64,000 nucleotides of DNA from Dyadobacter flavalbus (GTDB lineage Bacteria; Bacteroidota; Bacteroidia; Cytophagales; Spirosomataceae), in contig NZ_VBSN01000026.1 of NCBI RefSeq assembly GCF_006149045.1, positions 18,774 to 82,773 of the forward strand. Reading direction: 5' to 3'. This document shows positions 56,247-64,000 of the stretch, piece after piece (within the stretch, counting starts at the first letter, position 1; each line of letters opens with the position of its first letter). A model generated the notes under the pieces. That model did not search any database. It saw only the letters and a program-made list of their open reading frames with translations, and was not told the DNA's origin. A program made the position numbers and the translations under genes.

Positions 56247-56560
56247 AAACCCTTATAGGGCATAAATGAAAAGTTCCGGTTAGAAGCGTTTAGTCATGTT
56301 TATGGCCACTATCTATTATCCTGCATACTGGCCATAAATATGCTCTATGTTGATTATACCTCCCAAGGTAAATAGGCTGCTATGCACGGCCTTCAATAAT
56401 GTTAACCGGTTATCCAGGTAAATTCCTGATAAGCTTTAAATTTTCTATTATAGGCACCTGAACATTAATTTTTTCTAATCCTTAAATCTTTTACTTCACA
56501 GATTTATATCGCTTGTAGCCTTATACAGATGCCATAGTATGTTAATGTCTTGCCCCCTTT

Positions 56561-57445
56561 TCAGTTGGACACTTTTTCTAATATGGTTTTGTCACAAACC
56601 ATTGCTTTTTCCCATTTTTGTTGGGGCGTTATGAAACCGATTGAACGGTGTAATCTACTTTGGTTATAATGTGTAATGAAGCGCTGAATTGTTTCTTTGG
56701 TCTCATAGTAACTAGCAAATTCATTTCGTTCAATCACTTCACGTTCCAGAATACTGTGAAATGCTTCAATATAGGAGTTTTCTTCTGGGGTAGCAACATG
56801 GGTAAACTCTTGTTTTACTTCCGAATTTTTCAGAAAATTTCGCACTTTATGGGAAATAAATTGACTTCCATTATCATTGCGCAGAATAACGCCTTGCAAT
56901 TGATAGGAATGGTTAACTCGCCGCAGTAAGTTTATCAAATCAAGCTGCCGAATGTTGCCCTGGAACATCCAATCAATGATTTTACGTGTATAAACGTCCA
57001 AAATACACAGCAAGTAGTAGTTGCGGCGCTCACCATGAACCCAAACATATTTAATATCCCAGCATAGGTACTCTAATGGTTTACTAGCCTCAATGCGTCG
57101 AAACTGAACAAATTCACGTTTTCCAGCTGGCCTAATCATTTTGTTCAATAGAAGACCATTCACTGACATAAGCCGGTATACTTTCTTCTTGTTGATCATG
57201 TACTCTTTTTTTAGTTCGTGCGTCGCATACTCATATCCAAACGCGTTAAACTCAGTGTCGATAAGTTGTTTAATACGAAGTACCACATCTTCATTGGGTA
57301 CGAGAACTCCATCCAGTGTCATCGTTACCTGGCTTGCTTTCGCTCCTGGCTTGCCATTCCGGGGTTTGTAATACGATACACTTCTAGGTAACTCTAACCA
57401 TCCACATAGTTCCTTTCTTGTTGCACGTTGTTGGTAATGAGACAT
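56561..57445 (-). CDS. Transposase OrfB (DDE)
   Basis: A 294-residue integrase-core transposase. DDE residues are in YLCWDIKYVWVHGERRNYYL, VILRNDNGSQFISHKV and ATPEENSYIEAFHSILEREV. It is related along its length to OrfB at 42870 (shared KREFV and GERRN/GEKRN segments). Intact. Confidence 0.93.
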   Translation of the reverse strand: MSHYQQRATRKELCGWLELPRSVSYYKPRNGKPGAKASQVTMTLDGVLVPNEDVVLRIKQLIDTEFNAFGYEYATHELKKEYMINKKKVYRLMSVNGLLLNKMIRPAGKREFVQFRRIEASKPLEYLCWDIKYVWVHGERRNYYLLCILDVYTRKIIDWMFQGNIRQLDLINLLRRVNHSYQLQGVILRNDNGSQFISHKVRNFLKNSEVKQEFTHVATPEENSYIEAFHSILEREVIERNEFASYYETKETIQRFITHYNQSRLHRSIGFITPQQKWEKAMVCDKTILEKVSN

Positions 57446-57450
57446 AATAG

Positions 57451-57762
57451 CTATCTTTTCCTGAGTCCGATAGGAGTTTTTTTTAGCAACTCACTTTTTA
57501 CTTCGAGTTCGAGAGCTTGCTTTGCCACAATGCGTTTAAGCCGTTCGTTCTCTTCTTTTAAGACACGCAGTTGCGGATCAATATGGGAGTAGGAATTCCG
57601 AAGGCCGTCCTTGCCGCTTGTTAAATACTTTTCCTTCCATCTTCTCAGAAGAGATGGTGAAAGGCTATACTTCCTGCTAACCTCGGAATGACCATCCCGA
57701 AGAGATTCTTGTACAATTGAGTACCGGTCTTCGGCGCTGAATGTTCGTCTTTGTTTACTCAT
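57451..57762 (-). CDS. Transposase OrfA
   Basis: A 103-residue helix-turn-helix protein (RRTFSAEDRYSIVQESLRDG, YSLSPSLLRRWKEKYLTSGK) with the same coiled coil as the 42562 orfA (LKEENERLKRIVAKQALELE). It ends 5 nt before orfB. Confidence 0.92.
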   Translation of the reverse strand: MSKQRRTFSAEDRYSIVQESLRDGHSEVSRKYSLSPSLLRRWKEKYLTSGKDGLRNSYSHIDPQLRVLKEENERLKRIVAKQALELEVKSELLKKTPIGLRKR

Positions 57763-57972
57763 GATCCCTAAATTAAATGGACTAAACTGTTTTTACAATT
57801 TTGTCCAAATGTTCAGGGGGCTAAGACAATTGAACCATATCTTAACGTGATAAGGCGGCTTTCATTGGAAATTGTATTTGGACTTATTAGTAGGATAAAA
57901 CCCGGAATTTTAATCATACTATCGAAGAGAAAACTCGATTGAAATTATTATAACTAGCAAATCAATTAAATT

Positions 57973-58254
57973 TTATAATGAACCTTTTACCTGGTTTATG
58001 AAATCATTAGACGGATTAAAAAAAGGAATCTTGTGAGCTGGAATGATAATTGTCGATTTTCGAGATATATCCCTTGCTGTTTTTTCTGCTCTTTGTTTAA
58101 TAACGAAACTACCAAAACCACGGAAATGAATATTTTCTCCTTCACTGAGAGAGCTTTTTACGGTGGCAAAAAATGCCTCGAGAACTTTTTCAACCTCTTC
58201 CTTCTGTATCCCTGTCTTTTCAACTATTCTAGAAATCGTGTCCGCTTTTGTCAT
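57973..58254 (-). CDS. HU/IHF family nucleoid DNA-binding protein
   Basis: A 93-residue protein of the HU/IHF fold. The N-terminal helices are TKADTISRIVEKTGIQKEEV and EAFFATVKSSLSEGE, followed by the signature HFRGFGSFVIKQR and a beta arm with an IP-rich tip (IIIPAHKIPFFNPSNDF). It bends DNA and could serve chromosome structure or recombination at the IS-rich locus. Confidence 0.93.
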   Translation of the reverse strand: MTKADTISRIVEKTGIQKEEVEKVLEAFFATVKSSLSEGENIHFRGFGSFVIKQRAEKTARDISRKSTIIIPAHKIPFFNPSNDFINQVKGSL

Positions 58255-58907
58255 TTTAATTCATTGTTATTGGTTATTCATTTCACAAAGCTACAAACTT
58301 TAAGAAACGAATAGATTTTATATATTCTTGCTTGAAAACCAGAATGTTGATATAGAAGTGAACATTAATCAATAATGTGTCTAGATTTTGTCTGTAAATG
58401 GCCGGGATCAACGTTGGCTTTCACTTGTTTGATGCTGCCAAGCCAGTAATAAACCATTTTGACACCATCAATATAAGCTTTAACCTTGCATGAAAATGTA
58501 TTTGTTCCCATGTAGTAGTTATTCCGATGGATTATTTAAGAAACTGGTTCGGGGTGAAAGAAATGCATAGGCGGATTGTTAATGCAAGATTAATCATAAA
58601 TCCTGTTGAGAATGAATAAATAAACTGGGAATATTACAACACTGCATCTAGCAATTTGGGTTAATTAACCTAATCGATTTAAAATAAGTAATAACATTCC
58701 TTGACGTTTTTCTAATCATGAGAAAAAACTCAGCCTACTCCGGAATTTTCTAACTCAACAGTAGTTGGTCAGAAAATAGGCCTGATCGACAATGCTCATC
58801 TGCCAGAGATTGATATTAATTGTTTTTGAAATTTTCCTGACAACGATTAACTAATTCACTTTCACAAACTTACATGGTTAGTAAGACTATCTCAGTACAA
58901 TACATAT
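58255..58907. other. Intergenic region without a recognisable gene
   Basis: About 650 AT-rich bases upstream of the HU gene and downstream of the HdeD-like gene. No convincing open frame or repeat seen. Confidence 0.5.
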
Positions 58908-59483
58908 TTATTTAAGCCGTTTTGATTTGAAAATTATTCCAGACGTTTGTTGATCTTTTTTTAATCGGATAGCCAGATAGATATTGGTGATCCCGATGAT
59001 CATAAATGCTAAACCAGTGTAAAATATTACGGTAATGCCTCTGAGAACAGGGTTTAAAATAATGATAAAGGAAAAGATAACACCTAGAATACTCAGGCTT
59101 AACAAGTAGCTCCAGTTTTCAACTTTTTTGCTTTTTAGATTAAAAGACCAGCTTACTGCCATAATGGAACGAAAGAAAATTCCAAAGCCTACATACACAG
59201 GAAGTATCGTCATAGTTACCATAGGATGTGCAAAAAGCAAGGCGCCTATCAGCAGACTAACAGTACCTGAAGCCAGCGACCATCCCCAGTTATCTATTTC
59301 CCTGCGGTTGAAAATGGAATAAAAGATTTCTAATATGCCAATCACCACAAATGAAGTCATCAACAAATTAGATAATGTATTATAGGGGTCAATTGGTTTT
59401 ATTAGTATCCAGATGCCGATGCCAGACAGAATAATTCCCAGGAACAGATAAAAATAATATTGCTTTAAGGAGCTGTTTTCCAC
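58908..59483 (-). CDS. HdeD-family (DUF308) membrane protein
   Basis: A 191-residue inner-membrane protein with six predicted helices arranged as pairs: YYFYLFLGIILSGIGIWILI, LMTSFVVIGILEIFYSIF, GWSLASGTVSLLIGALLF, YVGFGIFFRSIMAVSWSF, LLSLSILGVIFSFIIILN and FYTGLAFMIIGITNIYLA. HdeD-type proteins are linked to acid and general stress in enterobacteria; here the role is unknown. Confidence 0.88.
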   Translation of the reverse strand: MENSSLKQYYFYLFLGIILSGIGIWILIKPIDPYNTLSNLLMTSFVVIGILEIFYSIFNRREIDNWGWSLASGTVSLLIGALLFAHPMVTMTILPVYVGFGIFFRSIMAVSWSFNLKSKKVENWSYLLSLSILGVIFSFIIILNPVLRGITVIFYTGLAFMIIGITNIYLAIRLKKDQQTSGIIFKSKRLK

Positions 59484-59615
59484 ATTGTTTTATTTAATGG
59501 TAAATAAGTTGATCCTCAGCTAAGTTTTAATGATTTCTATACCTAAACAGTTCAAAGTCAAGACTACAAACCAAGGTGTATAACATAAAGGGATGATTCA
59601 ATTGCGTATGCTTTA

Positions 59616-59648
59616 TTTAATAACTAACATAGAATGTTAGTTATTAAA
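59616..59648. terminator. Perfect 15-bp hairpin between two minus-strand genes
   Basis: TTTAATAACTAACAT and ATGTTAGTTATTAAA with a 3-nt loop AGA. It lies 10 bp behind the stop of the 59658 gene on the minus strand. The stem is AT-rich and lacks a clear T run, so it could be a terminator or an mRNA 3'-end stabiliser. Confidence 0.55.
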
Positions 59649-59657
59649 TAGTTGCTG

Positions 59658-60737
59658 TTATAATCCTAGTGGATTGGTGTTACCGGAATGTATAAACTTA
59701 TGAAGCCCTATGGCAGGAAAAACCCGGCGTACACGCGGAGAGCCGGTATTGTAAACATCTACTACTTCCTTCCATTCTGCTTGTCGTGATGCGCCGTTGC
59801 TTTCAGGATCGGACATGACCAGTACAGAGTTGGCATGCAGCAGTATCTCACCGGAGGCCTCAGCAATTATCCCGTTGGCTTTGTCAATCCCGTCTATACT
59901 TTTTAGCCATGGATTCAATCTTTGAAGGAATTTTCTGGAGTATAAACCGATCAGGCAACGTGCAAGAGGGGTTGCAGGCAAATGGTCCCACATCAAATGG
60001 CCATTAAACTCCTCGACTTTTCTGCGAAACCCTGGATTGATCCGGTTTGTATCATGGATGAGCATGGCATAATCAAAATCCCAGCGCAATGGAGCTTCAT
60101 ACATAGCGCTGTATTCCCATGCATTATGCGTACTAAATGCAAAGGATACCCCCTCAATCATCCTGTTTTCATTTTGTTCACAGCCATTTACAACTACCTT
60201 GATGCGGTCAGGTCCAATGCCTTCCGCATACAACTGGCCCAGAATGTTTGGGATGGTACGTCCATCTTTAAAAAAGTTATAACAGGAAGCGACCAGGTAG
60301 ATTATCCTGACCTGGCTGCTGACTACCTGGTGGGGCACCAGGCAAAGTTTGCTAAGTCTTTCGGGCTCATCACAAAAATAACCGATGGGCATACTTCCCA
60401 ATGATTGTTGCCAGGTGGAACTTGGAATGAAGCCATTGTGTGCACTGATGAATGCAAATGCTTTATCGCTACTGACTGTACCATGTATATAGGGTTTCCA
60501 GCTTCCCTCGTTAGGATGTGCGTAACCGGTAACTCTTCCATCGGCCTGTAAAGTCATCGTCCCGATTGGCTCAATTTGAAAGCCTTCACGGGTGTCAAAA
60601 TAACGGCCAAACAGATGCGCGTGTCCAATGAGTTTTTCCATATCCACACCGGCTTGTAGCTGGAGCCTGTTACCAGGGAGATGGTTTATAGTATTGATTT
60701 GGTGTACTTTGTCAATTGCTGTTGCTGTCTGGGTCAT
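59658..60737 (-). CDS. 359-aa protein of unknown function
   Basis: No family recognised. The first 120 residues look beta-rich and soluble (NRLQLQAGVDMEKLIGHAHL, GTMTLQADGRVTGYAHPNEG). The second half has an alternating helix/strand pattern with VRIIYLVASCYNFFKDG, IKVVVNGCEQNENR and DFDYAMLIHDTNRINPGFRR, which reminds of a GT-A glycosyltransferase with an acidic metal motif (HDT), and WDHLPATPLARCLIGLYSRK. No signal or membrane segment. The possible glycosyltransferase role is only an inference from pattern. Confidence 0.7.
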   Translation of the reverse strand: MTQTATAIDKVHQINTINHLPGNRLQLQAGVDMEKLIGHAHLFGRYFDTREGFQIEPIGTMTLQADGRVTGYAHPNEGSWKPYIHGTVSSDKAFAFISAHNGFIPSSTWQQSLGSMPIGYFCDEPERLSKLCLVPHQVVSSQVRIIYLVASCYNFFKDGRTIPNILGQLYAEGIGPDRIKVVVNGCEQNENRMIEGVSFAFSTHNAWEYSAMYEAPLRWDFDYAMLIHDTNRINPGFRRKVEEFNGHLMWDHLPATPLARCLIGLYSRKFLQRLNPWLKSIDGIDKANGIIAEASGEILLHANSVLVMSDPESNGASRQAEWKEVVDVYNTGSPRVRRVFPAIGLHKFIHSGNTNPLGL

Positions 60738-61349
60738 TGATGCAGGTTTTTTGATCGTTTGCTGGGATGATTATTGCAGTGTTATGCTAATAGGGATTGA
60801 TAAAGTTATTAGGGTGCATGTATTTGAAATTGGTGTGCTAATACTAAACACCCACCAGGTCAGCTACTATCAATTCCTATTCTTGATGAACCCTACCATA
60901 TTACCCGTTTTACGTATAATGCTTTATCAACATCGTGCCAGCATGGATTCATCACCTGTTTGATGCACTCGCAAGTAAAGATTTAGGCCTTTTCGATTTT
61001 TGTTAATCCTTAAAGAGGTAACAGAGGTAATTATTGCCCGAAAGCCATGTTATAATGCCTGAATACCAGCAATAAAACTCCCCGGCAATGGCCGGGGAGT
61101 TTTAACCTTACTACACACTACTTAGTAGATCAGGATCTAAAATCCGGACCTATGCTAAAAAATAATTGGTGAATTTGGTTGATTAACAATTTCGGCTGGC
61201 TCAAATCTTATATTTAGTTGATGTTGATTACCACAAAGTGATCCGCTCAAAACATTCATATTCAATATAATAAGATACAGGCTTTATACGATATTAGACC
61301 TCAATTAAGCCTTTTCTGATGAATTGTTGGCAAGAACTTAACCTAACTT
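60738..61349. other. Intergenic region holding a terminator
   Basis: About 610 bp between the 359-aa protein and family A copy 4. The strong terminator at 61074 is the only clear feature. Open frames here are short and unconvincing. Confidence 0.5.
61074..61103. terminator. Strong bidirectional terminator
   Basis: Perfect 13-bp stem AAAACTCCCCGGC / GCCGGGGAGTTTT with loop AATG. No clear gene ends nearby on the plus strand, so it may be left from a lost gene or serve family A copy 4 on the minus strand. Confidence 0.8.
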
Positions 61350-61577
61350 TTAATCCCATTCATGATTCTTTAAGTAATCCCGCAGACCTTTCCCCTTGTT
61401 GGTCAACTGGCCTTCAACGGGATAGTTTGAAATTGTAGTCCACAGGCAAATAGCCATTTCCTCATCTTCAAGAAGTCTCATGCCCGAATTGATGTCAGCA
61501 TTAATCCTATCATTGATTTCAAATACAATGTAGTCCTCATCCTTAAAGAGCTTCATGGCCTCAAAAATAAGCTCCAT
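61350..61577 (-). CDS. Small protein family A, copy 4
   Basis: A 75-residue copy (FEAMKLFKDEDYIVFEINDR, ADINSGMRLLEDEEMAICLW, YPVEGQLTNKGKGLRDYLKN). It stops with TAA right behind HEWD. It stands alone, about 12 kb from the other minus-strand copies. Confidence 0.8.
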   Translation of the reverse strand: MELIFEAMKLFKDEDYIVFEINDRINADINSGMRLLEDEEMAICLWTTISNYPVEGQLTNKGKGLRDYLKNHEWD

Positions 61578-61855
61578 AACATTTTCAAAGCTTGATATCT
61601 GTTGTATTCAGAAATATCATACCACAAAATGGGTTTGTAGAAGAAACACTGATCTTTTACCTTGCTCTCTATTGTTCAGGGACAGGATTTCAGGACTTAT
61701 TTGTCAGATCCGGCAAGATTGGACCATTCTTTTGTTTAATCCTTTAGGGGTAGGGAAAGGTATGACCTGCCTCTTTTTATATTGTCCTATATTGTACAGC
61801 ACGGTCATATTGACTAGGGCCATCTTTGAAATTTGTTCCTTTTTTAGCTCCGTAA

Positions 61856-62128
61856 CCAGCTGCTGCCACACCAATCAATAGGCCGGTAAAGCAAAAAATA
61901 GCGGCTTTGGAGCTTGCCGCAGCTTAATCAGAAGCTGCTGATGCCGCCAAGGGAAAGCTTAGTTAAGTAGCAGGGCAAGCAAAAATTGCTGTGGACATTT
62001 ATGCAGACAAAGTTAAGGGAACCGTTGACCATCTCGCAGACACAGCGATAGCTACATTGATAAAATCCAAAAACAACCTTGATGTCTATTCAGCGTCATG
62101 GCAGAAGCCTGTTTTTAAAAGCTTTTGA
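61856..62128 (+). pseudogene. Decayed small gene with two in-frame TAA codons
   Basis: A plus-strand frame (PINRPVKQKIAALELAAA, then SEAADAAKGKLS, then VAGQAKIAVDIYADKVKGTV and DHLADTAIATLIKSKNNLDV) interrupted by TAA at 61925 and 61964. The repeated Ala/Lys helices resemble YtxH- or apolipoprotein-like stress proteins. A minus-strand frame over the first 120 bp (LLIGVAAAGYGAKKGTNFKD) is also possible, so the call is tentative. Confidence 0.45.
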
Positions 62129-62334
62129 TGCTGGTCACTAAGTGTCTTAAAACCGGCCAAGCCAAGTATGCAAATAGGTTATTGAAGAAGAATCAATTTT
62201 TAAAAGGTAAGATCACCATTGAAGACATAACGATAGCGCAAAAAGAATTCATTTAGTATATCAAGTCAGCCATCAGGCACAATTATTTAAATACGCCAGG
62301 AAATCAATTAACCAAAAGCTTAAATAGAGAAATC
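62098..62334 (+). pseudogene. Second decayed frame upstream of the stress protein
   Basis: From ATG 62098 a frame reads MAEACF, TAA (62116), KLLMLVTKCLKTGQAKYANR and LLKKNQFLKGKITIEDITIA, TAG (62254), then YIKSAIRHNYLN, and runs in frame into the next gene at 62335. The readable part is typical coding sequence. Family not recognised. Confidence 0.4.
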
Positions 62335-63144
62335 ATGTCCAATACAGTAATAGGAATTTTCGAGTATGAAAGTGATGCCCAGCAGGCGCAGAACTACTTA
62401 TTGGCAAACGGGTTTGCTGACGCAGATGTCGATATCAAAACTGCATCATACACCTCAGAAGCCGGCAAAACTTCGGTCAGTAGCCATAATGAAGATCTAG
62501 GAGACCGTATCGGGAACTTCTTTAGGGATCTTTTCGATGGTGATGAAGAAGAGACAAAACGTTACTCAGAAGCAGGAAAGCATGGCACGATTGTAACTGT
62601 GCATGCAGCCAGCGCCAACGAAGCTGAAGCTGCTGCAGCGATCCTTGATCAATACGGGGCAGTTGATGTCAATGAAAGTGCAGCTGGGTATTCCTCTAAC
62701 CAGACGTATGCTGTAGCCCTGCCGAATGCATCTTCTGTTTCTGATGACACTACTGCTTCACTCCCTATAATTGAGGAAAAGCTGCAGGTTGGCAAGCGTC
62801 AGGTACAAACAGGTGGTGTGCGTCTGAGGAGCCGCATCGTATCGCGCCCGGTTCAGGAAGGCATCCGTCTTCGCCAGGAGCAGGTCACCGTGGACAGGAC
62901 ACCTGTTGACCGCATTGCGTCAGATTCAGATTTTGACACCTTCAAAGAAGGTACATTCCAAGTAAAGGAGTATGCGGAAGTCCCTGTGGTCAGCAAAGAA
63001 GCACGCGTAGTGGAGGAAGTGAGCTTGAATAAAACAGTGGAAGAGCACGATGAGATCATCAATGAAACCGTCCGCAAAACCGAAGTGGATGTAGAGGATC
63101 TCACAGAACAGGAAAGATTAAGAAAGTCAGGGTCAGGTTTATAA
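62335..63144 (+). CDS. YsnF/AvaK (DUF2382) stress-response protein
   Basis: A 269-residue soluble protein. The N-terminal part (1-110) is a YflT/GSP17M-like domain (VIGIFEYESDAQQAQNYLLA, RYSEAGKHGTIVTVHAASAN). The C-terminal part (about 140-255) is the DUF2382 domain (PIIEEKLQVGKRQVQTGGVR, FKEGTFQVKEYAEVPVVSKE, VEEVSLNKTVEEHDEIINET). Such proteins accompany general stress and dormancy genes. A terminator follows at 63170. Confidence 0.92.
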   Translation: MSNTVIGIFEYESDAQQAQNYLLANGFADADVDIKTASYTSEAGKTSVSSHNEDLGDRIGNFFRDLFDGDEEETKRYSEAGKHGTIVTVHAASANEAEAAAAILDQYGAVDVNESAAGYSSNQTYAVALPNASSVSDDTTASLPIIEEKLQVGKRQVQTGGVRLRSRIVSRPVQEGIRLRQEQVTVDRTPVDRIASDSDFDTFKEGTFQVKEYAEVPVVSKEARVVEEVSLNKTVEEHDEIINETVRKTEVDVEDLTEQERLRKSGSGL

Positions 63145-63169
63145 CAGCCAGCTCTAAAACATTTTCTAA

Positions 63170-63195
63170 CCTCTGCTTTTAGCAGGGGCTTTGTT
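63170..63195 (+). terminator. Terminator after the DUF2382 gene
   Basis: Stem CCTCTGCT / AGCAGGGG (one G-U pair) with a TTT loop, then CTTTGTTTT. Confidence 0.75.
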
Positions 63196-63371
63196 TTCCC
63201 AAATTGGTTACAAAAACAGCATTGACTTCAATGAAGAATTAAGATCTTAAAACTCCTATTAACATTAAGAACAAGCTGATCTGCAATTACATGAACTTAA
63301 AACATACAAGGGCATTAGTTACTACCCGTCTTATATAAAGTTAAGCAGATCACAAATAAGTAAATATTTAT

Positions 63372-64000
63372 ATGGCAAGAATATTGATTACCGGCTCAGT
63401 CGATGGGCTGGGGCAACTGGCGGCAAATGCGCTAGTTCACAAAGGGCATAGTGTGGTTTTGCATGCACGTAACCCAGCACGTGCAAAGTATGGACTGGCA
63501 AGGGTACCAGGGGCTGAGACCATACTAACCGGGGATTTATCCAGTATTGAAGAAACCAAAGAACTTGCTTATCAAATCAACAAGTTAGGTGATTTCGATA
63601 CTGTTATACACAATGCAGCAGTATTCCAAGTGCCAGAAGGTAAACTTACCAAAGACGGCTTGCCGCCACTATTTGCTGTTAACAGCCTAGCACCTTACAT
63701 TCTGACTTGCCTGATTAAAAAACCCAGGCGCTTGATTTATCTTAGTTCGGGAATGCATAAGCAAGCAGACCCAGGTTTGAAAGGCCTGGAAATTGATAAC
63801 CTAAGTGTCAGCTATGCTGATTCTAAATTTCACAACTTAGTTATAACAATGGCTGTTGCCCGCCAGTGGCCCCAGGTTTATTCTAATGCGGTAGATCCCG
63901 GCTGGGTACCCACAAAAATGGGTGGGCCCGGAGCACCTGATAATTTAATGAAAGGTTTTGCAACCCAGGTGTGGCTGGCAGAAAGTAGCGATGTTCATGC
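63372..64000 (+). CDS. Short-chain dehydrogenase/reductase (C-terminus outside window)
   Basis: I translated this frame from ATG 63372; it stays open to the window end (209 codons). It is an SDR with the cofactor motif ILITGSVDGLGQLAANAL, the NNAG-like segment VIHNAAVFQV, catalytic Ser in RLIYLSSGMHK and a YADSK motif (Tyr and Lys in SYADSKFHNLVI), then DPGWVPTKMGGPGAP, typical of atypical/classical SDRs. NAD(P)-dependent oxidoreductase with unknown substrate. Confidence 0.92.
   Translation, partial: MARILITGSVDGLGQLAANALVHKGHSVVLHARNPARAKYGLARVPGAETILTGDLSSIEETKELAYQINKLGDFDTVIHNAAVFQVPEGKLTKDGLPPLFAVNSLAPYILTCLIKKPRRLIYLSSGMHKQADPGLKGLEIDNLSVSYADSKFHNLVITMAVARQWPQVYSNAVDPGWVPTKMGGPGAPDNLMKGFATQVWLAESSDVH

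Larger units (their letters stand above)
56546..57828 (-). mobile_element. IS3-family element
   Basis: Left end TGTCTTGCCCCC...TTGGACA and right end the inverse (TGTCTTAGCCCCC...TTGGACA read on the minus strand). About 1283 bp, with orfA and orfB on the minus strand. AAT on both sides could be a 3-bp target duplication if the ends are trimmed by one base. Same group as the inner IS at 42494. Confidence 0.9.

Noticed and set aside
45057..62334. Stop-codon reassignment (TAA/TAG read as Gln) in this region
   Set aside because: The four family A genes end right behind the same EW(N/D) residues with TAA, TAA, TAG and TGA, and other intact genes here end normally at TAA or TAG. The standard code holds, so decay or suppression is more likely.

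Overview
The window looks like a chromosome segment of a Cytophagales-type member of the Bacteroidota, probably close to Dyadobacter or Spirosoma. The main reasons are a CarboxypepD_reg-type TonB-dependent receptor, a Por (type IX) C-terminal sorting domain, a Bacteroidota-style tyrosine integrase with a mobilization module, and start codons without Shine-Dalgarno sequences. The genus is an inference.

Layout. (1) 1-10.3 kb is ordinary chromosome: a TonB-dependent receptor cut by the window edge, a monofunctional catalase, a three-gene set of secreted repeat proteins of which only one carries a T9SS sorting tail, and a SAM methyltransferase. (2) At 10872-10915 lies the 3' part of a tRNA-Pro(GGG) gene, still followed by its terminator. 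It marks the left end of an integrated element. Then come a tyrosine integrase, an excisionase-like protein, a helicase, an iteron-like region (15208-15393), a TOPRIM primase, a three-hairpin oriT candidate (16364-16424), and a MobC-like/relaxase/membrane-protein mobilization operon, ending at 18.36 kb. I did not find the intact tRNA that should mark the other end, so the element may run past the window or be a remnant. (3) 18.8-38.9 kb is a cargo-like metabolic island whose products are mostly exported: three secreted cupins, a lipoprotein esterase, two Tat-exported molybdopterin dehydrogenase large subunits (one with a 2Fe-2S subunit and a diheme cytochrome), a cytochrome c-glucose/sorbosone dehydrogenase fusion, a second sugar dehydrogenase, a flavodoxin lipoprotein, a dienelactone hydrolase-like enzyme, two aldo/keto reductases, a zinc alcohol dehydrogenase, a double carboxymuconolactone decarboxylase-like protein and an ABM-domain protein. 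An AraC regulator sits near the left end. A 32-bp motif recurs in the same orientation about 84-135 nt upstream of four plus-strand genes, so the island looks like one regulon for oxidising small organic or aromatic compounds outside the cytoplasm.

(4) 39.4-57.8 kb is a scrap region: a serine recombinase, a DUF1016/PDDEXK nuclease, a type III methyltransferase cut by an IS, two cases of an IS inserted inside another IS (both resolved to the base, and excision restores the interrupted transposase frame), a further IS3-type element, a fragment of a large propeller-like repeat protein, and several small genes carrying in-frame stops. (5) Interleaved from 45.8 to 61.6 kb are copies of two small unrecognised protein families (A, four copies of about 75 aa; B, two copies of 74 aa), two single-domain response regulators (one with a destroyed phosphorylation site) and a GAF-PAS-HisKA protein without an ATPase domain. 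This is the best candidate for an undescribed signalling or stress system. (6) The right end has an HU/IHF protein, an HdeD-like membrane protein, a 359-aa protein of unknown function, a YsnF/DUF2382 stress protein and a short-chain dehydrogenase cut by the window edge.
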